NCBI GenBank assembly: GCA_959020865.1
Contig: CAUEUD010000104.1
Coordinates: 1 to 11,972 of the forward strand
Source: Eubacterium limosum
Lineage (GTDB): Bacteria > Bacillota > Clostridia > Eubacteriales > Eubacteriaceae
Reading direction: 5' to 3'
Length of the DNA: 11,972 bases
The notes below the pieces were generated by a model. That model searched no databases. It was given only the letters and a program-made list of their open reading frames with translations, and had not been told where the DNA came from. How positions within the stretch are numbered: the stretch's first letter is position 1; every line of letters begins with the position of its first letter. This document shows positions 7,298 to 11,972 of this stretch, piece after piece. The position numbers and the translations under genes are program-made.

Positions 7298-7810
7298 ATG
7301 GAAAAGAAGAACATTGCACTGATCGGTTATATGGGAACGGGCAAGACCACCATCGGTAAACGCCTGGCCAGTAGACTGGGCCTGTCCTTTGTGGATACCG
7401 ACGCCTATATTGAAAAGCAGCAGGGAAAAAGTATCACCCGAATATTTGAGCAGGAGGGAGAGCCAGCCTTCAGAAGGATGGAGGAGACAGTGCTGGAGAC
7501 TCTGGTGGAAGAAGAGAACCTCTTGATTTCGACCGGTGGCGGGATTGTCCTGAGTGAGCAGAACCGGAAGCTGCTAAAAGAGCGGAGCTTCCTGGTAACC
7601 CTGACCGCGTCGCCTGGAGCGATCTACAGCCGGGTACGGGGAAATACGGACCGCCCGCTGCTTCAGGAGGCAGATCCCTACCAGAAGATTGTGGATATGC
7701 TGGAAGCCAGGAAACCCTACTATGAGATCGGCGATATCATTATCCCAACGGATGAATTATCAGAGAAAATTTGTATTGAACGGATTGTAGAGGCATATCA
7801 AAAAAGTTGA
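7298..7810 (+). CDS. aroK: Shikimate kinase
   Basis: Phosphorylates shikimate to shikimate-3-phosphate with ATP, the fifth step of the chorismate pathway, in the cytoplasm. It has 170 aa, the normal family length. Motifs: P-loop GYMGTGKTT near residue 10, DTDAYIE (magnesium and shikimate binding), FRRMEE, STGGGIV (Walker B-like), the lid RVRGNTDRPLL, and RKPYYE near the end. The start lies one nt after the aroD stop, and the nearest GGGAG is 16 nt upstream, so translation is probably coupled to aroD. The last codons (AAA AGT TGA) fall inside the left arm of the inverted repeat described at 7802-8018. No clear intrinsic terminator follows the gene. Confidence 0.96.
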   Translation: MEKKNIALIGYMGTGKTTIGKRLASRLGLSFVDTDAYIEKQQGKSITRIFEQEGEPAFRRMEETVLETLVEEENLLISTGGGIVLSEQNRKLLKERSFLVTLTASPGAIYSRVRGNTDRPLLQEADPYQKIVDMLEARKPYYEIGDIIIPTDELSEKICIERIVEAYQKS

Positions 7811-7829
7811 AATTTATTTTGATTTTTGT

Positions 7830-7858
7830 TTGAATTTTAATTTAGAGTATGCTATTAT
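7830..7858 (+). promoter_or_regulatory. Candidate promoter for the leader RNA and tRNA-Leu
   Basis: TTGAAT (7830-7835), 17-nt spacer, TATTAT (7853-7858). Transcription would begin near 7865, just before the hairpin GTACTCG-CTGTG-CGGGTAT. The -10 box lies within the left arm of the 7843-7905 inverted repeat. It is the best-placed promoter for the tRNA-Leu gene, giving a precursor with a leader of about 160 nt. Confidence 0.5.
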
Positions 7859-7905
7859 ATTAAGCGTACTCGCTGTGCGGGTATTCTTTATAATAGCATG
7901 CTTTA
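7843..7905 (+). repeat. Nested inverted repeat / hairpin around the promoter
   Basis: The core arms ATGCTATTATA (7849-7859) and TATAATAGCAT (7889-7899) pair over 11 bp without mismatch. With G-T pairs the stem extends to 17 bp (7843-7859 with 7889-7905). Inside it, GTACTCG (7866-7872) and CGGGTAT (7878-7884) form a second stem with loop CTGTG. The right arm contains a perfect TATAAT, but no -35 box sits at a proper distance from it. There is no solid T run after the stem, so it is not a standard terminator. It could be an operator-like palindrome or an RNA structure. Confidence 0.6.
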
Positions 7906-7908
7906 TAT

Positions 7909-7929
7909 GCCGAAGTGATGGAATTGGCA
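7909..7929 (+). pseudogene. Truncated tRNA-Leu 5' fragment
   Basis: These 21 nt are identical to the first 21 nt of the intact tRNA-Leu at 8028, covering the 5' acceptor strand and part of the D arm. The similarity reaches six bases further upstream (TTTATA at 7902-7907 and at 8021-8026) with one mismatch before the G. It then stops abruptly. No matching 3' acceptor strand, T arm (GTTCGA) or CCA follows, so this cannot be a working tRNA. An alternative local stem pairs TATGCC (7906-7911) with GGCATA (7926-7931). Confidence 0.7.
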
Positions 7930-8027
7930 TAAGCAGAGAACCCAAATCTGTGATTTGGTGTGAACCGCTTAGTCGGGGACGTTGCAGAGGCCGCTATTGA
8001 AGATAAAATTCAACTTTTATTTTATAA

Positions 8028-8114
8028 GCCGAAGTGATGGAATTGGCAGACGTGCTGGACTCAAAATCCAGTGGTAGCAATACCGTGCGGGTTCGACCCC
8101 CGCCTTCGGCACCA
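8028..8114 (+). tRNA. tRNA-Leu(CAA), CCA encoded
   Basis: The complete class II tRNA folds by eye. Acceptor strands GCCGAAG (8028-8034) and CTTCGGC (8104-8110) pair fully, followed by discriminator A8111 and encoded CCA (8112-8114). The D-loop carries the GG pair. The anticodon stem is CTGGA/TCCAG with loop CTCAAAA; the anticodon is CAA (8062-8064), which reads UUG. A long variable arm (GGTA-GCAA-TACC) is typical of leucine tRNA. The T arm is GCGGG-TTCGACC-CCCGC. Confidence 0.97.
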
Positions 8115-8129
8115 CTTTGTCTATGACTT

Positions 8130-8163
8130 ACAGATCTGTGATTTTTTGCGGGTCTGTTTTTTT
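8130..8163 (+). terminator. Intrinsic terminator after tRNA-Leu
   Basis: ACAGATCT (8130-8137) pairs with GGGTCTGT (8150-8157) through 8 bp including three G-T pairs, followed by a T run to 8163. It starts 16 nt after the tRNA CCA end and separates the tRNA from rpoN. Confidence 0.75.
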
Positions 8164-8217
8164 ATGGCCTGCCTTTACTGTGTTTCGGGATGGATCGCTC
8201 AGGTGCTGTAAGAACGA

Positions 8218-8246
8218 TTGCACTTTTTTACCTGAGATGATATACT
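8218..8246 (+). promoter_or_regulatory. Candidate promoter of rpoN with flanking inverted repeat
   Basis: TTGCAC (8218-8223), 17-nt spacer, extended -10 TGATATACT (box TATACT 8241-8246). Transcription would begin near 8253, leaving a leader of about 18 nt. A perfect 7-bp inverted repeat, CTCAGGT (8198-8204) and ACCTGAG (8230-8236), straddles the -35 box and could be an operator. The -35 match is poor, so the extended -10 carries most of the support. Confidence 0.5.
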
Positions 8247-8270
8247 TTGAAGGAGAAAAGGGGATAAAGA

Positions 8271-9683
8271 ATGAATATTAAGGTTGATTTAAATTTAAAA
8301 CAGACACAAAAATTAGTGATGACAACCGAAATGAAGCAGGCGATCGAGATATTGCAGCTGACTTCCATGGAGCTAAACAACCTTATTGATAAGGAGCTTC
8401 TGGAAAACCCCATGCTGGAATTTAACGACAGTCCGATGGAATCCATGGAGGTTGTCAAAGACGATGCAGCTAAAAAAGAAGAAAGCAAGGATCAGATTGA
8501 GTGGGACGACTATTTCCAGAATATGCAGTCCACAGAATTCAGAAATACGCCGTCATCCACCTATGATCCCGACGATGAGTTTAATTTTGAGAAGTTTTCC
8601 TATTATGAAACCACACTCAACGAGTATCTGCTGCTCCAGTTTCACGTGCTTTCTGAAGATTTAACAGAAACAGAAAACCTGATCGGAGAATACCTGATCG
8701 ACTGCATTGACGACAACGGCTATCTGCTCATTGATATGGACTATATCTGCGATATCCTGGGCGTAACGCAGGATGTTGTCGAAAAGCTCATCGGAATCAT
8801 ACAACAATTTGATCCCGCCGGGGTCGGTGCAAGGGACATCAAGGAATGTCTGCTGATCCAGCTGCGTCAGGAGGGCTACGACGATGAGGAATATGAAAAT
8901 CTTGTCAACAATTATCTGACCGATCTGGCCGAAAACCAGTTCAAGCGGGTCAGCCAGGAAACAGGCATTTCCACCTCGGAACTGGCGGAGTTCAAAGAGC
9001 TGATAAAAACCCTGGAACCCAAGCCAGGACGCCAGTTCACCAATTTTGACGGTGTGAAGTACATTATTCCAGACGGCAGCATTGAGTGGATTGACAATGA
9101 GCTGGTGGTCCAGATCAATGATATTTCAGCCCCGCGGCTTCAGATCAACTCCTTTTATCAGGGAATGCTGAAGACACGGAATGAAAATGAAGATACCAAA
9201 AAATATATTGAGAAAAAGCTGGATTCAGCAGCCTTTCTCATTAAAAGCATCGAGCAGCGCCGGGATACGATTCGCAAGGTCATCGAGGCCATTGCCCACT
9301 ACCAGGAAAATTTCTTCAGGGAAGGGGTAGAGGATCTTAAGCCGCTGACGCTCAAGGCCATTGCGGACATGATCGAAGTGCATGAATCCACGGTCAGCCG
9401 TGCCATCCGTGGAAAATATGTCCAGACACCAAAGGGGACCTTCTCGTTGAAGTTCTTTTTTAAACGGGGATTCTCCCAGGGAGCGGACGATGTATCATCA
9501 GAGGCCATCAAGCAGAAAATACAGTCCTTTGTGGACGCTGAGGATAAGCGTAAGCCGCTGAGCGACCAGAAAATCGTTGAAATGCTCAAGGAGCAGGGGG
9601 TTGATGTGGCCCGCAGGACCATCGCCAAATACCGGGAAGCACTCAATATACTTCCATCTTCGAAGCGCAAGCAGTTTCGATAA
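8271..9683 (+). CDS. rpoN: RNA polymerase sigma-54 factor
   Basis: Alternative sigma factor that directs RNA polymerase to -24/-12 promoters and needs an AAA+ activator for open-complex formation. The protein is 470 aa, the usual size. Region I (residues 1-50) has the Leu/Gln-rich activator-responsive pattern (LKQTQKLVMTTEMKQAIEIL). An acidic linker follows (about 52-105, rich in Asp/Glu), then the core-binding region. A helix-turn-helix segment is visible (HESTVSRAIRGKYVQ, FSLKFFF). The RpoN box ARRTIAKYRE is at 447-456, differing from the classical ARRTVAKYRE by one conservative change. The start is ATG 8271 with AAGGGG (8258-8263) 7 nt upstream. It is bracketed by its own promoter and terminator. 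No enhancer-binding activator gene lies in the window. The call is secure. Confidence 0.97.
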   Translation: MNIKVDLNLKQTQKLVMTTEMKQAIEILQLTSMELNNLIDKELLENPMLEFNDSPMESMEVVKDDAAKKEESKDQIEWDDYFQNMQSTEFRNTPSSTYDPDDEFNFEKFSYYETTLNEYLLLQFHVLSEDLTETENLIGEYLIDCIDDNGYLLIDMDYICDILGVTQDVVEKLIGIIQQFDPAGVGARDIKECLLIQLRQEGYDDEEYENLVNNYLTDLAENQFKRVSQETGISTSELAEFKELIKTLEPKPGRQFTNFDGVKYIIPDGSIEWIDNELVVQINDISAPRLQINSFYQGMLKTRNENEDTKKYIEKKLDSAAFLIKSIEQRRDTIRKVIEAIAHYQENFFREGVEDLKPLTLKAIADMIEVHESTVSRAIRGKYVQTPKGTFSLKFFFKRGFSQGADDVSSEAIKQKIQSFVDAEDKRKPLSDQKIVEMLKEQGVDVARRTIAKYREALNILPSSKRKQFR

Positions 9684-9692
9684 AGACATCAC

Positions 9693-9725
9693 AAACCGGT
9701 TGTAGCGGATACAGCCGGTTTTTTT
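9693..9725 (+). terminator. Intrinsic terminator after rpoN
   Basis: AAACCGGTTGT (9693-9703) pairs with ACAGCCGGTTT (9711-9721) over 11 bp with one G-T pair, loop AGCGGAT, then T residues to 9725. It lies 9 nt after the rpoN stop codon and insulates cggR-gap from rpoN. Confidence 0.9.
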
Positions 9726-9814
9726 ATATTTTAAATTTAACAATGTAAAAAAATGAATGTTTTATGGGCTGAATTAAGGATTTTTCAAGGCTTTCATTTT
9801 AATTTTTTTTTAAC

Positions 9815-9843
9815 TTGAAATATCTTCAGAATTGGTATATAAT
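9815..9843 (+). promoter_or_regulatory. Promoter of cggR-gap
   Basis: TTGAAA (9815-9820), 17-nt spacer, TATAAT (9838-9843), preceded by an A/T tract at 9796-9813 that could act as an UP element. Transcription should begin near 9850, at the left edge of the operator-like sequence. The 9726-9814 part of the intergenic region is AT-rich and shows nothing else I can support. Confidence 0.82.
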
Positions 9844-9848
9844 AAATT

Positions 9849-9872
9849 TGTCCCAGCGGGAACAAAAATGAA
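9849..9872 (+). promoter_or_regulatory. CggR-type operator
   Basis: The sequence reads TGTC (9849-9852), 4 nt, CGGGAA (9857-9862), 6 nt, TGAA (9869-9872). This follows the spacing of the Bacillus CggR operator as I recall it (CGGGAC-N6-TGTC-N4-CGGGAC-N6-TGTC), with three mismatches and without the first half-element, whose place is taken by the -10 box. Its position directly after the -10 is suited to repression. The match is from memory and was not scored. Confidence 0.6.
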
Positions 9873-9906
9873 CAGACAAGTTTAAAGACGGAATGGAAGT
9901 GAAAAG

Positions 9907-10956
9907 TTGTCAAGCGAAAACATAAAAATCAGCAAAGAGTTAGTTGACCTGCAGCGTTTGGTTGTGCCGGAAATCGGCTCACTGATTGAGATGCGCTACA
10001 ACATTCTGTCAACAATCAAAAGCGAAGAGCCGATCGGGAGACGAAATCTTGCTTTCGTTCTCGATATGAGTGAGCGCCAGGTGCGGAATGAAATTGATTT
10101 TCTCCAGGCCCAGAAGCTTGTCCAGGTAGAACGCCAGGGCGTTGTCCTGACAGAGCTTGGCCGCAAGATCATCATTCAACTCAAGCGTATGCTTTACACC
10201 TATAATGGTCTTGAGCAGCTTGAGCGTGAGCTGGAGGAAAAGCTGCATCTGAAAAAAGCCATTGTTTCCCCGGGCGACATGGATATGAACTATCAGGTTC
10301 TGAAATTCATGGGCCGTTCAGGCGCCCGCTATGTGTTGTCCATCATGAAATACAAGGACATCCTGGCATTGACTGGCGGCGCCAGCACCGCAGCCATTGC
10401 AGAGCAGATGAAGGAAGCCTTTTATCCGGATGTCTATGTGATTCCGGCAAGGGGCGGAATTGGCAAAAGCCACTCCACCCAGGCCAACAACGTCGTTGCT
10501 GAAATGGGGCTTAAGCTCCACGCGAATTATGAGCTGCTGCATTTACCCGATAACATCGACAACCGCCTTTTGGAAGCCCTGAAGGATTACCCGGAGATTA
10601 AACGGGTATTTAATAAAATGGATGACATTGACATTTTCGTCTTTGGCATCGGACGGGCAGATGTTCTGGCAGACTGGCGGAATATGAAGGAAAGCGAAAA
10701 GCAGGCCCTGCTCGACAAGGGCGCTGTGGGCGAAGCCTTCGGACATTATTTCGATATTGACGGAAACGTGGTTTCCCCGTCCAGTACCATCGGGATCAGC
10801 ATTGAAAATTATAACCGTATCCAGCATGTGATTGCGATATCGGGCGGCGAGAGCAAAGCCGACGCCATTATAGGGGTCAGCCGCGTTAAGCCGAATATGG
10901 TGTTAATAACGGATGAAAGCGCTGCAAAAGAGATCATCCGTAAGTTAAATAAATAA
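9907..10956 (+). CDS. cggR: Central glycolytic genes repressor, SorC/DeoR family
   Basis: Transcriptional repressor of the gap operon; in the family, fructose-1,6-bisphosphate relieves repression. It has 349 aa, close to Bacillus CggR (about 340). Residues ~25-90 form a winged helix-turn-helix (RRNLAFVLDMSERQVRNEI, then a wing VERQGVVLTELG). A long C-terminal sugar-phosphate-binding domain follows, with LTGGASTAAIAEQM, IPARGGIGKSHSTQANNVVAEMG and HYFDIDGNVV, all CggR-like. The start is TTG 9907 with GGAAG (9895-9899) 7 nt upstream; no in-frame ATG or GTG is better placed, and the rare start may keep repressor levels low. An operator-like site lies in its own leader, suggesting autoregulation. 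gap follows after 28 nt, so both should share the promoter at 9815. Confidence 0.94.
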   Translation: MSSENIKISKELVDLQRLVVPEIGSLIEMRYNILSTIKSEEPIGRRNLAFVLDMSERQVRNEIDFLQAQKLVQVERQGVVLTELGRKIIIQLKRMLYTYNGLEQLERELEEKLHLKKAIVSPGDMDMNYQVLKFMGRSGARYVLSIMKYKDILALTGGASTAAIAEQMKEAFYPDVYVIPARGGIGKSHSTQANNVVAEMGLKLHANYELLHLPDNIDNRLLEALKDYPEIKRVFNKMDDIDIFVFGIGRADVLADWRNMKESEKQALLDKGAVGEAFGHYFDIDGNVVSPSSTIGISIENYNRIQHVIAISGGESKADAIIGVSRVKPNMVLITDESAAKEIIRKLNK

Positions 10957-10984
10957 GTATTATATTTTTAAGGAGGCAGATAAA

Positions 10985-11972
10985 ATGTCTGTAAAAGTTG
11001 CAATTAATGGTTTTGGTAGAATTGGTCGTCTGGCATTCAGACAGATGTTTGGTGCTGAAGGTTATGAAGTAGTAGCTATCAACGACTTAACAAGCCCAAG
11101 AATGTTAGCTCATTTATTAAAATATGACTCAGCTCAGGGTACCTATGCTTTAGCTGATAAGGTAGAAGCTAAGGAAGATTCTATCGTTGTTGATGGTAAA
11201 GAAATCAAAATCTATGCAGAAGCAGATCCTGCAAAATTACCATGGGGCGAAATCGGTGTAGACGTTGTTCTGGAATGTACTGGTTTCTTCGCTTCTAAAG
11301 ACAAAGCGATGGCTCATGTAAATGCAGGCGCCAAGAAAGTTGTTATCTCCGCACCGGCAGGCAACGATCTTCCGACCATCGTTTTCGGTGTTAATGAAGG
11401 AACATTAACGAAAGATGATCAGGTTATTTCTGCTGCATCTTGTACAACAAACTGCTTAGCTCCAATGGCGGATACCTTAAATAAATTAGCTAAGATCAGA
11501 AAAGGCTACATGACCACCGTTCACGCTTACACCGGCGACCAGATGACCTTAGACGGACCTCAGAGAAAAGGTGATTTAAGAAGAGCCCGTGCTGCAGCTG
11601 TAAACATCGTTCCAAACTCTACCGGTGCTGCTAAAGCAATCGGTCTGGTTATCCCAGAATTAAAGGGTGTTTTAGACGGTGGCGCACAGCGTGTTCCAGT
11701 TCCGACAGGTTCTTTAACACAGTTAGTTGCTGTTGTTGAAGGTGCTGTAACAGCTGAACAGGTTAACGAAGCAATGAAAAAAGCTGCTGACCAGTCCTTT
11801 GGTTACACTGAAGAAGAATTAGTATCTTCTGATATCATTGGTATTACCTATGGTTCTTTATTCGATGCTACTCAGACCACTGTTATGGACATGGGCAACA
11901 ACGAAACCTTAGTAAAAGTTGTTTCCTGGTATGACAATGAAAACTCTTACACAAGCCAGATGGTAAGAACAA
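10985..11972 (+). CDS. gap: Glyceraldehyde-3-phosphate dehydrogenase (3' end cut by window)
   Basis: Oxidises glyceraldehyde-3-phosphate to 1,3-bisphosphoglycerate with NAD in glycolysis. 329 complete codons are visible, only a few short of the usual 330-340. The Rossmann motif NGFGRIGR is at the N-terminus, with Asp34 (INDLTS), the residue linked to NAD preference. Catalytic Cys153 lies in SAASCTTNC and His180 in TTVHAYTGDQ; the end shows SWYDNENSYTSQMVRT. A perfect AGGAGG (10971-10976) sits 8 nt before the ATG. Codon use differs sharply from its neighbours: 19 of 23 leucines are TTA, and T-ended Ala, Gly and Val codons dominate. That pattern suggests selection for high expression, not transfer, since gap is a core gene in its expected place after cggR. 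The missing 3' end is a window effect. Confidence 0.97.
   Translation, partial: MSVKVAINGFGRIGRLAFRQMFGAEGYEVVAINDLTSPRMLAHLLKYDSAQGTYALADKVEAKEDSIVVDGKEIKIYAEADPAKLPWGEIGVDVVLECTGFFASKDKAMAHVNAGAKKVVISAPAGNDLPTIVFGVNEGTLTKDDQVISAASCTTNCLAPMADTLNKLAKIRKGYMTTVHAYTGDQMTLDGPQRKGDLRRARAAAVNIVPNSTGAAKAIGLVIPELKGVLDGGAQRVPVPTGSLTQLVAVVEGAVTAEQVNEAMKKAADQSFGYTEEELVSSDIIGITYGSLFDATQTTVMDMGNNETLVKVVSWYDNENSYTSQMVRT

Larger units (their letters stand above)
7802..8018 (+). repeat. 217-bp stretch bounded by 19-bp imperfect inverted repeat
   Basis: The left arm AAAAGTTGAAATTTATTTT (7802-7820) and right arm AAGATAAAATTCAACTTTT (8000-8018) are complementary at 17 of 19 positions, plus one G-T pair. The left arm contains the aroK stop codon. 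Between them lie a promoter-like sequence, nested hairpins and a tRNA-Leu 5' fragment, but no credible ORF. The arms look like terminal inverted repeats of a small non-autonomous element, but I see no convincing target-site duplication. The arms are AT-rich, and the right arm also matches 7830-7839 over ten bases, so chance or a long-range RNA stem remains possible. Confidence 0.5.

Noticed and set aside
7889..7894. Second perfect TATAAT as an alternative promoter for tRNA-Leu.
   Set aside because: No -35-like hexamer lies 16-18 nt upstream and there is no TG extension; it is better seen as the right arm of the palindrome.
7940..7960. Hairpin CCAAATC-TGT-GATTTGG with an embedded CTGTGAT that looks like a tRNA-His anticodon loop.
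   Set aside because: In the frame that gives anticodon GTG the flanking stem does not pair, and no acceptor or T arm is present.
7957..7968. GGTGTGAACCGC resembles the T-box sequence (GGTGGAACCGC with one extra T).
   Set aside because: There is no specifier stem, no competing terminator and no downstream amino-acid gene; what follows is a tRNA gene. An Infernal search with the T-box model would settle it.
10985..11972. Odd codon use of gap as a sign of horizontal transfer.
   Set aside because: gap is a core gene in its expected place after cggR with a perfect ribosome-binding site; high-expression codon bias explains the pattern better.
1..11972. CRISPR arrays, phage or insertion-sequence genes, toxin-antitoxin pairs.
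   Set aside because: No spaced direct repeats, transposase, integrase or small toxin-like gene pair was found on either strand.

Overview
The window comes from a Gram-positive, mid-GC anaerobe of the Clostridia, and my best guess is the Eubacterium/Acetobacterium group. The evidence is a competence-type pilus operon in comG order, a rpoN-cggR-gap block, strong Shine-Dalgarno sequences and TTG/GTG starts. The placement is inferred from gene content and base use, not from a search. Every gene I can support lies on the + strand.

Layout. (1) 50-1927: a stand-alone glycogen branching enzyme (glgB), closed by a strong intrinsic terminator. (2) 2017-6499: a consensus promoter followed by seven tightly packed, mostly overlapping genes. 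They encode a secretion ATPase, a polytopic platform protein and five prepilin-like proteins, matching the comGA-GG / gspE-F-G-H-I-J-K order of a type IV-pilus-like pseudopilus. No prepilin peptidase, retraction ATPase or secretin is present here. (3) 6503-7810: a promoter and the shikimate-pathway pair aroD-aroK (type I dehydroquinate dehydratase and shikimate kinase). (4) 7811-8163: a structured non-coding stretch with its own promoter-like sequence, nested inverted repeats and a 5' fragment of a tRNA-Leu gene, followed by an intact tRNA-Leu(CAA) and a terminator. (5) 8218-9725: rpoN (sigma-54) with its own promoter and terminator. (6) 9815-11972: a consensus promoter, a CggR-type operator, the glycolytic repressor gene cggR (TTG start) and gap, whose 3' end is cut off by the window edge.

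How the parts work together. CggR probably represses its own promoter and hence gap, so glyceraldehyde-3-phosphate dehydrogenase is made when sugar phosphates accumulate; glgB handles carbon storage. The pseudopilus operon probably serves DNA uptake or a short surface pilus. aroD-aroK supply chorismate. No sigma-54 activator is visible near rpoN.

The part least explained by known genes is 7802-8018. A near-perfect 19-bp inverted repeat, whose left arm contains the aroK stop codon, bounds about 180 bp holding a promoter-like sequence, a long hairpin and an exact 21-nt copy of the 5' end of the neighbouring tRNA-Leu. It could be a small tRNA-derived mobile or repeat element, or a structured leader RNA. 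The most informative sequence-level matches elsewhere are the CggR operator, the comG-like gene order and the strong TTA-leucine bias of gap.
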